Shown in pieces: positions 42,911-51,051 of a DNA stretch of 64,000 nucleotides (positions are counted from its first letter, which is position 1; each line of letters starts with the position of its first letter). The notes below the pieces were generated by a model, which saw only the letters and a program-made list of their open reading frames with translations, had not been told where the DNA came from and did not search any database. The translations under genes were made by a program, and so were the position numbers. This stretch comes from Streptomyces toyocaensis (GTDB lineage: Bacteria > Actinomycetota > Actinomycetes > Streptomycetales > Streptomycetaceae): the NCBI RefSeq assembly GCF_000725125.1, contig NZ_JFCB01000013.1:62001-126000 (forward strand). Reading direction: 5' to 3'.

Positions 42911-44374
42911 ATGACCCATCTGAACCAAGAGACCACGGTGCCTGCGGAGACGGATGAGAGCGAGCAGAGGAAGAACGGCTTGTACGGCCAGGTGAGCATC
43001 GAACTCGCCGAGAACATGAGGCAGGGCTGGGCCGACACCGAGCGCCACGATCTCCAACCGCTCGCGCTGTCGGCGTACACCGCACGGCGCAGGGCGGAGC
43101 TGTCCGCCCGCTTTCCTGGCGAGTTGCTGGTCATCCCGGCCGGCGTCGCGAGGATTCGTGCCAATGACACGGCGTACCCCTTCAGGCCCTCATCCGATTA
43201 CGTCTACCTGACCGGCGACCAGTCCCCGGATGCCGTGTTGGTCCTGGAACCCACCCAGTCCGGCGGGCATCGGGCGGTCGCGTTCATGCGCCCGCGTTCC
43301 GACCGTGAGAGCGGTGAGTTCTGGCTCGACTATCACGGTGAGCTCTGGGACGGCCGCCGCAACAGCCTCACCGAGAACGGCAAGCTGCTCGGCCTGCCTT
43401 GCGCCGATGTCCGCACACTCGCCGAGCGGCTCGACTCGGCTACCGGCCCGATCCGTCTGCTCCGGGGTTACGACGCGGGTGTCGACGCCTCTCTCGCGGA
43501 CAAGGCGACAGTGGGGCAAGACGACGAGTTCCGCGTGGTTCTTTCCGAGATGCGCCTGGTGAAGGACGAGTTCGAGATCGCCGATCTCCGTTTCGCCTGT
43601 GAAGCCACCGCCCTCGGCTTCGAGGACGTCGTCCGCACCCTGAGGGCCTCCGCGCCGACGTCCGAACGTCTCATCGAGGGCACCTTCTGGACGCGCGCGC
43701 GGATCGAAGGTAACGACGTCGGTTACGCGTCGATCTGCGCGGCGGGACCCCACGCCACGACCTTGCACTGGGTCCGCAACGACGGTGAGGCCCGTCCCGG
43801 TGACCTCCTGCTCCTCGACGCCGGGGTCGAGACGCGGAACCTCTACACCGCCGACGTCACTCGGACTCTGCCCGTCGACGGTCGCTTCACGCCCATCCAG
43901 CGCAAGGTCTACGAAGCGGTCCATGCTGCGCAAGAGGCCGGCATCGCCGCGGTCAAGCCAGGTGCGGCGTACCGGGACTTCCATGACGCCGCGCAACGGG
44001 TACTGACCGAACACCTGGCCGCCTGGGGTCTGTTCAGGGACCGGTCAGCGGAGGAAGCGTACCGACTCGGGCTGCAGCGACGCTGGACCCTGGCCGGCAC
44101 CGGTCACATGCTCGGCCTGGACGTTCACGACTGCGCCAAGGCCCGGACCGAGATGTACGTGGACGGCACGTTGAAACCGGGGATGGTGCTTACCGTCGAG
44201 CCGGGCATCTACTTCCAGACCGACGACCTGACCGTACCCGAGGAGTACCGCGGAATCGGTGTACGGATCGAGGACGACATCCTGGTGACGGAGGAAGGCA
44301 ACGAGAACCTCTCGGCCGGCCTGCCGCGTGAGGCGAACGAGGTCGAAGCCTGGATGGCCCGGCTGCGCCCCTGA
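42911..44374 (+). CDS. pepP: Aminopeptidase P family protein (Xaa-Pro aminopeptidase)
   Basis: 487 residues from the ATG at 42911, preceded by AAGGAGGT. The N-terminal ~230 residues are the creatinase/prolidase-like domain (RFPGELLVIPAGVARIRAND, YPFRPSSDYVYLTG). The C-terminal pita-bread M24 domain carries all five metal ligands: Asp in LLLDAGVE, Asp in YTADVTRTLP, His in GTGHMLGLDVHD, Glu in VLTVEPGIYF and Glu in GVRIEDDILV. The enzyme removes an N-terminal residue preceding proline and is cytoplasmic. It is followed 69 bp later by a paralogue, and downstream by a collagenase whose products are rich in Gly-Pro-X. Confidence 0.92.
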   Translation: MTHLNQETTVPAETDESEQRKNGLYGQVSIELAENMRQGWADTERHDLQPLALSAYTARRRAELSARFPGELLVIPAGVARIRANDTAYPFRPSSDYVYLTGDQSPDAVLVLEPTQSGGHRAVAFMRPRSDRESGEFWLDYHGELWDGRRNSLTENGKLLGLPCADVRTLAERLDSATGPIRLLRGYDAGVDASLADKATVGQDDEFRVVLSEMRLVKDEFEIADLRFACEATALGFEDVVRTLRASAPTSERLIEGTFWTRARIEGNDVGYASICAAGPHATTLHWVRNDGEARPGDLLLLDAGVETRNLYTADVTRTLPVDGRFTPIQRKVYEAVHAAQEAGIAAVKPGAAYRDFHDAAQRVLTEHLAAWGLFRDRSAEEAYRLGLQRRWTLAGTGHMLGLDVHDCAKARTEMYVDGTLKPGMVLTVEPGIYFQTDDLTVPEEYRGIGVRIEDDILVTEEGNENLSAGLPREANEVEAWMARLRP

Positions 44375-44443
44375 TGTCGCCTGCCTCGTCCACCCGCACG
44401 GCTTCCGTCACTGTGCGGTGAACCACGACAGGGGGAATCCCGA

Positions 44444-45889
44444 ATGCAAGAACACCACGGCTCGCGTAGCAGAAGCAGTGGCGATCACGAAGTGCCGGCT
44501 GCGGGGAGTGGCCCCTTCCAGGGAGGATGGGCGGACACGAATCGCGAGCTGCCACTCCTGACGGGAGCCGCCTATGCGTCCAAGCGGCGCTCGACCGTGT
44601 CCGAGCGTTTCCCCGGTGAACGCATCGTCATCCCGTCAGGCGGGTTGAAGGTCAGGAGCAACGACTTCGACTACGCGTTCCGGCCGCATTCCGCGTTCGT
44701 CCATCTCACCGCGGAACTCGGGACGCAGGCGGTCCCCGACAGCGTCCTCGTCTTCGAACCCACGGGAACCGGTCATACGATCACCTTGTTCACCCGGCCG
44801 CGATCACCGCGTGATGGTGGACCGCGCGGCTCGGAGTTCTACAGCGACCGGCGGTACGGGGAGTTCTGGACCGGTCGGCGTCGGACACTGTCGGAGACCT
44901 CCGCGGCACTCGGCATCGAGGCTGCCGTACGCGAGGACCTCGAGCAGGCCCTGAGCCGGAACGTTCCGACCCGCGTGCTGCGCGGTGTGGACGCGCAGGT
45001 CGACGCGATGGTGCCGACGGCCTCCTGCTCCGACACCGAGCTGAACATGTTCTTGTCGGAGTTGCGGCTGGTCAAGGACGAGTGGGAGGTCGTCCAGCTG
45101 CGTTCTGCCGTGGACTGGACGGTCGCCGGCTTCTGCGACGTCGTCGGCGAACTGCGTCAGGCAACGCGCTGTGCCCGAGGGGAACGCTGGATCGAGGGCA
45201 CCTTCAACCGGCGTGCCAGGCTCGGGGGTTACGGGCTGGGCTTCGAGACCATCGCGGCAGCGGGGGCACATGCCTGCGTCCTGCACTGGACACGCAACAA
45301 CGGTCCGGTGCGGGACGGCGACCTGCTCCTGCTGGACGCGGGTGTCGAGGCCGATTCCTTCTACACCGCGGACGTCACCCGGACGTTGCCGGTCAGCGGG
45401 CGCTTCACCGACGTCCAGCGCCGCGTCTACGACCTGGTGTCGGCTGCTCAGTCAGCGGGAGTCGCCGCGCTGCGGCCCGGTGCACGGTACGGCGACTTCC
45501 ACGATGCCGCGATGGGCGTCATCGCGGAAGGACTCGACGCGTGGGGTCTGCGGCCGCACGGCAGTACGGCTTCAACGCCCCCGTCCGACATGTACCGCCG
45601 GTACACCCTCTGCGGCTCGGGTCACATGCTCGGTCTTGACTGCCACGACTGTGCCAGTGCCCGCCGGGAGACCTACCTGGATGGTGAACTTGAGATCGGT
45701 CACGTGCTCACCGTCGAGCCCGGACTCTACTTCCAGCCCGACGATCTGACGGTGCCGGCGGAACTGCGCGGTATCGGCATCAGGATCGAGGACGATTTCG
45801 TCATCACGCCCGGTGGAGCCCAGTGCCTGTCGTCGGAACTGCCTCGAACCGCCGAAGATGTGGAGAACTGGATCGCGTCCATGCGCTGA
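44444..45889 (+). CDS. Second aminopeptidase P family protein
   Basis: 481 residues. A paralogue of the preceding gene with the same layout (RFPGERIVIPSGGLKVRSND, YAFRPHSAFVHLTAELG) and all M24 metal ligands kept: LLLDAGVE, YTADVTRTLP, GSGHMLGLDCHD, VLTVEPGLYF and GIRIEDDFVI. The two share about half their residues by eye, so the pair looks like an old tandem duplication with specialised substrates. The first ~40 residues are poorly conserved, so translation might begin later. Probably co-transcribed with the first copy under LysR control. Confidence 0.9.
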   Translation: MQEHHGSRSRSSGDHEVPAAGSGPFQGGWADTNRELPLLTGAAYASKRRSTVSERFPGERIVIPSGGLKVRSNDFDYAFRPHSAFVHLTAELGTQAVPDSVLVFEPTGTGHTITLFTRPRSPRDGGPRGSEFYSDRRYGEFWTGRRRTLSETSAALGIEAAVREDLEQALSRNVPTRVLRGVDAQVDAMVPTASCSDTELNMFLSELRLVKDEWEVVQLRSAVDWTVAGFCDVVGELRQATRCARGERWIEGTFNRRARLGGYGLGFETIAAAGAHACVLHWTRNNGPVRDGDLLLLDAGVEADSFYTADVTRTLPVSGRFTDVQRRVYDLVSAAQSAGVAALRPGARYGDFHDAAMGVIAEGLDAWGLRPHGSTASTPPSDMYRRYTLCGSGHMLGLDCHDCASARRETYLDGELEIGHVLTVEPGLYFQPDDLTVPAELRGIGIRIEDDFVITPGGAQCLSSELPRTAEDVENWIASMR

Positions 45890-46119
45890 ACGAGTGAGGC
45901 GTGCCGCGCTCCGCGACACGGTCCACCGGAATCCGGCTTCACTCACTGGCACGACAGGTGCCACGGTGCTTGAGAACAACGGAACGCGGACTTCCTCGCG
46001 GAGGCATCTCTCGGCGGCGAATTCTGCCTGCCAGTCGGCTATTCCCTCGCTTCGCGCCCAAGTGCGGGCGTTCGGGCACCTGTTGGCAACCACGAATTAA
46101 GACGCAGGTCTTCCATAAA

Positions 46120-46168
46120 ACATGTCACCTGTGCAATGGTACATGTCACAGATCGTGGTCATGTCAAT
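46120..46168 (+). promoter_or_regulatory. ACATGTCAC repeats upstream of the collagenase gene
   Basis: ACATGTCAC occurs at 46120-46128 and 46141-46149, 21 bp apart, and a related CATGTCAA at 46160-46167. Between the first two lies GTGCAATG, so the block GTGCAATG...TGTCACA contains both halves of the GTGCAATGTCACA element found (as its complement) near the hydroxyproline importer. The surrounding DNA is AT-rich for this genome and is probably the collagenase promoter. Confidence 0.5.
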
Positions 46169-46277
46169 CACGACATCGGTCGCTCGACCTCTGATCGAGA
46201 GCGCGACCCTCCCCGTCCGCGATCCCTTCATCCCCCACCGGCCGCGTCACGTGGCCCCAAGCCTCACTGGAGGCGTA

Positions 46278-48872
46278 GTGAGAAAGTCACTTGTCCGACG
46301 AAGTCTGGGCTCGGCCATACCGCTGGCTCTGACCGTCGCTTTGGGCGTCAGCCTGCTGTCGCCGTCGGCCAACGCCCAGACCGGATCCTCGGCGGCCGTC
46401 ACGCGGGCTGCCACAGCGGGCGACGGACACGGCACACCACCCGTGGCTCAGTCCACCACCGCTGAGACGGAGCACGTCGCCAAGGGACGTCTGAAAGCGT
46501 CCGCGCTGCCGCCGCTGGCAGCGAGCAAGGACGCCCTCAAGGAATCCTACGGAGATCACGGCAAACCGCCGGTTCCCTCCAAGTCGATCGACACGACGGC
46601 CAAGGGCAGCGAGGGGAAGAAGACTGCGACCGCAGCCGCCGCGTGCAACACCTCCGACTTCACCTCCCGCACCGGCAGCGCGCTCGTGCAGCAGATCAAG
46701 GCGTCCACGACCGACTGCGTCAACACCCTGTTCAACCTGACCGGGAGCGACGCCTACCACGCCTTCCGTGAGGCGCAGATGGCCACCGTCGCCTACGCCC
46801 TGCGCGACGGCTCGGCCTCCTACCCCGGCGACTCCAGCACCGGCATGCCGCAGCTCGTGCTGTACCTGCGCGCCGGCTACTACGTCCACTACTACAACGC
46901 CGGTACGGTGGGCACCTACGGCAGCACTCTGCAGACCGCCATCCGCGCCGGGCTCGACGCCTTCTTCGCCAGCCCGCGCTCCCGCGACGTCAACAACGCC
47001 AACGGTGAAACACTCGCTGAGGCCGTCACCCTCATTGACAGCGCGGAGGAGAACGCCCGCTACATCCACGTCCTCAAGCGGCTGCTGGCGGACTACGACT
47101 CCACCTGGAACTCCTCCTGGTGGATGCTCAACGCGGCCAACAACGTCTACACGGTGACCTTCCGCGGTCACCAGGTACCCGCGTTCGTGACAGCCGTCCA
47201 GTCGGATCCCGGCCTGATCGACTCCTTGTACAACTTCGCGGCCGGTCACGTCTCGCTGCTGGGCACGGACCAGTCCTACCTCACGTCCAACGCCGGACGT
47301 GAACTCGGCAGATTCCTCCAGCACTCCACCCTTCGGAGCAAGGTCCGTCCGCTGGCAGCCGGCCTGCTGAACTCGAGCTCGATCACCGGCACCACCGCCC
47401 CGCTCTGGGTCGGCGTGGCCGAGATGACCGACTACTACGACAAGGCCAATTGCTCCTACTACGGCACCTGCGACCTCCAGACGCAGCTGGCGAACTCCGT
47501 GCTGCCGGTGACCTACACCTGCAGTTCCAGCATCACCATCAAGGCCCAGCAGATGACCTCGGGCGAACTGTCCACCAGCTGCAACAGCCTTCGCAACCAG
47601 GACGCCTACTTCCACAACATCGTCCGTGACAGCGGACCCGTCGCCGGCGACAACAACGACCGGATCGAGGTCGTGGTCTTCGACTCCAGCACCGACTACC
47701 AGACCTACGCCGGTGCCATGTACGGAATCGACACCAACAACGGCGGCATGTACCTCGAGGGGGACCCCTCCGCCGCCGGCAACCAGCCCCGCTTCATCGC
47801 CTACGAGGCCGAGTGGCTGCGCCCGTCCTTCCAGATCTGGAACCTCAACCACGAGTACACCCACTACCTCGACGGCCGCTTCGACATGTACGGCGACTTC
47901 AACGCCAACATCACCACGCCGACGATCTGGTGGATCGAGGGTTTCGCCGAGTACGTCTCCTACTCCTACCGCGGCGTCCCCTACACGGAGGCGATGACCG
48001 AGGCCGGCCGCCGTACCTACGCCCTGAGCACGCTGTTCGACACCACGTACAGCAATGACACCACCCGCGTCTACCGATGGGGCTACCTCGCCACGCGGTA
48101 CATGCTCGAGAACCACCGTGCCGACATGGACAAGGTGCTCGGCTACTACCGGACCGGAAACTGGAACGCCGCCCGCACCTACCTGACCAGCACCATCGGG
48201 ACCCGGTACGACAACGACTGGTACACCTGGCTGGCGGGCTGCGCGGCCGGCGACTGCGGCGGGGGCACCAACCCGCCCGGCAACCAGGCGCCCACCGCCG
48301 CGTTCACCACCGCCGTCCAGGACCTCAAGGTCAGCTTCACCGACCAGTCCTCGGATTCCGATGGCACCATCGCCTCACGGTCCTGGACCTTCGGTGACGG
48401 CACCACCTCCACCGCCGCCAACCCCACCAAGACGTACAGCGCAGCCGGAACCTACACGGTGAAGCTGACCGTCACTGACGACAAGGGCGCCACCGCCACG
48501 GCGACGAGGTCGGTCACCGTCAGTAGCGGCGGAGACACCGGCACCGAATGCACCGGCACCGACAGCCGGGAGCTGGGCCAGAACTGCCGGCGGAGCAACC
48601 AGTCCGCCACCACCGGAAACTACGCCTACCTCTACCTCTACGTCCCGGCGGGCACCACCCAGCTGAAGATCACCACCTCCGGCGGCACGGGTGACGCGGA
48701 CCTGTATTACAGCGACAGCGGCTGGCCCAGCACCACCAGCTACACGCAGCGCGCCACGGGCTCCGGCAACAACCACACCTTGACCGTCAACAATCCGCGG
48801 ACGGGTGCCAATTACATCAGCCTCCACGCGGTGAGCGGCTTCAGCGGGGTCACCGTCAGCACCGGCTACTGA
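46278..48872 (+). CDS. Secreted M9 collagenase with PKD and PPC domains
   Basis: 864 residues from GTG 46278 with GGAGG upstream; the earlier ATG at 46122 would place the signal peptide ~50 residues inside and lies in the promoter repeats. VRKSLVRRSLGSAIPLALTV begins a signal peptide ending SANA. A propeptide and the helical M9 N-terminal activator domain follow (~120-400). The catalytic zinc site is NHEYTHYLD (H525, E526, H529) with the third ligand E554 in WIEGFAEYVS. A PKD domain (~680-760: AAFTTAVQDLKVSFTDQSSD ... SRSWTFGDGT) and a PPC-type collagen-binding domain (~775-864) end the protein. It degrades collagen outside the cell. Confidence 0.93.
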   Translation: MRKSLVRRSLGSAIPLALTVALGVSLLSPSANAQTGSSAAVTRAATAGDGHGTPPVAQSTTAETEHVAKGRLKASALPPLAASKDALKESYGDHGKPPVPSKSIDTTAKGSEGKKTATAAAACNTSDFTSRTGSALVQQIKASTTDCVNTLFNLTGSDAYHAFREAQMATVAYALRDGSASYPGDSSTGMPQLVLYLRAGYYVHYYNAGTVGTYGSTLQTAIRAGLDAFFASPRSRDVNNANGETLAEAVTLIDSAEENARYIHVLKRLLADYDSTWNSSWWMLNAANNVYTVTFRGHQVPAFVTAVQSDPGLIDSLYNFAAGHVSLLGTDQSYLTSNAGRELGRFLQHSTLRSKVRPLAAGLLNSSSITGTTAPLWVGVAEMTDYYDKANCSYYGTCDLQTQLANSVLPVTYTCSSSITIKAQQMTSGELSTSCNSLRNQDAYFHNIVRDSGPVAGDNNDRIEVVVFDSSTDYQTYAGAMYGIDTNNGGMYLEGDPSAAGNQPRFIAYEAEWLRPSFQIWNLNHEYTHYLDGRFDMYGDFNANITTPTIWWIEGFAEYVSYSYRGVPYTEAMTEAGRRTYALSTLFDTTYSNDTTRVYRWGYLATRYMLENHRADMDKVLGYYRTGNWNAARTYLTSTIGTRYDNDWYTWLAGCAAGDCGGGTNPPGNQAPTAAFTTAVQDLKVSFTDQSSDSDGTIASRSWTFGDGTTSTAANPTKTYSAAGTYTVKLTVTDDKGATATATRSVTVSSGGDTGTECTGTDSRELGQNCRRSNQSATTGNYAYLYLYVPAGTTQLKITTSGGTGDADLYYSDSGWPSTTSYTQRATGSGNNHTLTVNNPRTGANYISLHAVSGFSGVTVSTGY

Positions 48873-48905
48873 CAGACACCCGTTCCGAGAACGACCAGTC
48901 CACCA

Positions 48906-48938
48906 TGGCCCGAGGCGGCTCCCCTTCGCCTCGGGCCA
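48906..48938 (+). terminator. Hairpin terminator after collagenase
   Basis: TGGCCCGAGGCG at 48906-48917 and CGCCTCGGGCCA at 48927-48938 form a perfect 12-bp stem with a 9-nt loop, 33 bp after the collagenase stop codon. Confidence 0.8.
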
Positions 48939-49277
48939 GAAAGGCGTCGTGTAGCGACATCAGGTCCCTGAACGTGCCCGCTTCAGAAATGCCGCAAGCG
49001 CGACGGCGCATTTCCGCGACTGTCGGAAACTGGCCGAGACGTCCAGCCGAACCCGGTTCAGGGTGAGGACACCGCGTCCTGCAAGTCGAGCCGATGTGTG
49101 AGCACAGAGGCCCGGCGCCGGGACGCAACCTGTCCACGGCCAGGGACGCCCCTTTCCGTCCGGCCATGGACTGCCCGAGGTCCCTCAGCGGAGACCTGGC
49201 TCATCCGCCCACAACCTCCCGAGACGGAACGCCTGTGACCGAACAGATCACCGCCGGGGACCTGCTCTGCCGATTGA
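48939..49277. other. Intergenic region
   Basis: 339 bp. One 19-codon frame from GTG 49235 (VTEQITAGDLLCRLTGPG) has fair codon bias but no clear ribosome-binding site. Otherwise nothing is recognisable. Confidence 0.3.
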
Positions 49278-49424
49278 CTGGGCCGGGTCGCTGATCTTGT
49301 GCTCGGCGGGCAGCCGGTAGGAGAACTCGATCAGGTCGCGGGCGAGGTGGGGGGACCGGCGTTCGAGCGCGTAGGCGGAGGCGAGCTTGTCGCCGGTCAT
49401 CACCAGCGGCCTCCAGATCCGCCG
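49278..49424 (-). pseudogene. Asparagine synthase-type C-terminal fragment
   Basis: The minus-strand frame RRIWRPLVMTGDKLASAYAL then ERRSPHLARDLIEFSYRLP and AEHKI follows the conserved tail of asparagine synthetase-like proteins (W-R-P-L ... D-x-x-x-S-x-A-x-x-x-E-x-R-x-P-x-L-x-x-x-L-I-E-F). The ATP-pyrophosphatase core and the C-terminal end are missing. The type occurs in asparagine metabolism and in lasso-peptide cyclases. It lies 118 bp from the exporter of the peptide cassette. Confidence 0.5.
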
Positions 49425-49542
49425 CATCGAGCTGCGCGAGGCCACCGCGGCGGGATCGGACGCGGAGCACCGCGAGGAGGACTTCCGGTGAACTCCGCCG
49501 CCGCGTGACCCTCGTCCACCGGGGTCTTCTCGGAAGACCAGG

Positions 49543-50820
49543 TCAGTCCGGGGCCCCGGTGGCCTGGAGGCGGCGCAGGGCCAGGATCAGATTGCCGCTG
49601 CCGAACGTCGCGAGCGCGGCGACGCCCCACAGGGTCGCCGCGACACCGGCCCGGTCCAGCACGGCGCCCGCGGCCAGGAAGCCCAGCGGCCCGGCCAGGG
49701 TGCTGATCGTGACCACGGCCTGCAACACCTTGGGCCCGAAGCCGTCCGGCAGCCGGGCGGAGAGCAGGCCCATCAGCGGCGCGTTCGCCAGGGGCGCGGC
49801 GGCCGACGACAGGCCGACGGCGACGACGAGCACGCCGGCCGGCACGGGCACCAGGAGCGTCCACAGGGGGAGAGCGACGCAGACCAGGGCCGTACAGGCG
49901 AGCCGTACGGGGGCGACTCGTGCTGCCAGCACATAGGCGGCCACCGAGCCCACCAGGCCACCGGCGCCCAGGGCGGCGATCAGCAGGCCGCCGACCCTGG
50001 CGTCCCCCTCGAACCGGGCGAACGCCAGCACCGGCATGGTGATCATCAGGGTCCGCAGCATCAACCCGAACACCACGGTGGACAGCATCGCCCGGCTCAG
50101 GAACCAGTCGCCGCACAGATGCCGCACCCCTGCCCACAGGCCGCGGGGCCCGGCCGCGGACCCTCCGGCCCCGCCACACCCTGCCGGGACGCGGCGCAGC
50201 AGCAGCAACCCGGAGAAGGCGAACGTGGCCGCGTCCAGCCACACCACCGATGTGGTCCCCACCAGCGGGATCAGCGCGCCCGCGAGCGCCGGTCCGGCGA
50301 ACGCCGAGCCGTTCTGCACACCTTCCAGCGCGCTGTTGGCACGGGCCAGAGAGCGGGCGTGCGGGCTCAGCAGTTCCATCGCCAGCACCCGCTGTGCCGC
50401 ATGGTACGGAACGGCCAGCGCCCCGAGCGCCGTGACGATCGCCACGAGGACGGCCAGATTGAGCGCGCCCAGGGTCTGCAGCAGCGGGATCAGCGCCACC
50501 ACCGGAGCGCGGGCGAGATCGGAGACGACCATGGTCCGGCGGGCGCCCAGGCGCTGGATGACCTCTCCGCCCGCGAAGCCGAGCAGCGCCATGGGCAGCA
50601 CCTGGGCCGCGAAGACCAGGCCCGCCCGGGTGGCCGAGCCGGTGGTCTCCAGCACCAGCCAGGGCAGCGCGAGCATGGTCATCTGGGTGCCCAACGCCGT
50701 CACCGCGCCCGCGACATAGACCGCCGCCAGCGCACGGCTCGGCCTGCCACCCGCTGTGCCGTTCGGCGCTCCGTCGGGTGGGACGGGGGCTGCGCCGGGC
50801 CGGGCCGCCGCGATCGTCAT
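49543..50820 (-). CDS. MFS exporter (MFS_3/EntS-like) of the peptide cassette
   Basis: 425 residues from the ATG at 50820, about twelve transmembrane segments. VYVAGAVTALGTQMTMLALP then WLVLETTGSATRAGLV is typical of the MFS_3/enterobactin-exporter group. Motif A is shortened (GGEVIQRLGARRTMV, ~86-100). LARANSALEGVQNGSAFAGP follows in the loop to TM5. The family exports siderophores, macrolides and other small natural products. It is divergent from the S9 peptidase gene (231 bp between starts) and is the obvious export candidate for whatever the cassette makes. Confidence 0.86.
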   Translation of the reverse strand: MTIAAARPGAAPVPPDGAPNGTAGGRPSRALAAVYVAGAVTALGTQMTMLALPWLVLETTGSATRAGLVFAAQVLPMALLGFAGGEVIQRLGARRTMVVSDLARAPVVALIPLLQTLGALNLAVLVAIVTALGALAVPYHAAQRVLAMELLSPHARSLARANSALEGVQNGSAFAGPALAGALIPLVGTTSVVWLDAATFAFSGLLLLRRVPAGCGGAGGSAAGPRGLWAGVRHLCGDWFLSRAMLSTVVFGLMLRTLMITMPVLAFARFEGDARVGGLLIAALGAGGLVGSVAAYVLAARVAPVRLACTALVCVALPLWTLLVPVPAGVLVVAVGLSSAAAPLANAPLMGLLSARLPDGFGPKVLQAVVTISTLAGPLGFLAAGAVLDRAGVAATLWGVAALATFGSGNLILALRRLQATGAPD

Positions 50821-51051
50821 CGGGTCGCCCCTTTCTCCTCGGTGGGTCCGGGCCATGTGGTCGCCCCCGCACCCTGTCGCCCGCCCACCGTCCGGTGCCA
50901 GGGAAGGACCGGCAGTAGCTCACTGTCGGTGCCGCTGCGCCTTCTTCCCTGCCACGCAGCCCGCCCGTCCGGCAGTGTGATGGCCGTCGGAGCCCACCAC
51001 AGCCAAGGCCACCGGCAGCGGAAGCGGACACCCACGAAGGGAGGGACGGCG

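Noticed and set aside
50119..51051. Extended start of the S9 peptidase
   Set aside because: It runs antisense through the MFS exporter; AAGGGAGGGA precedes the ATG at 51052.
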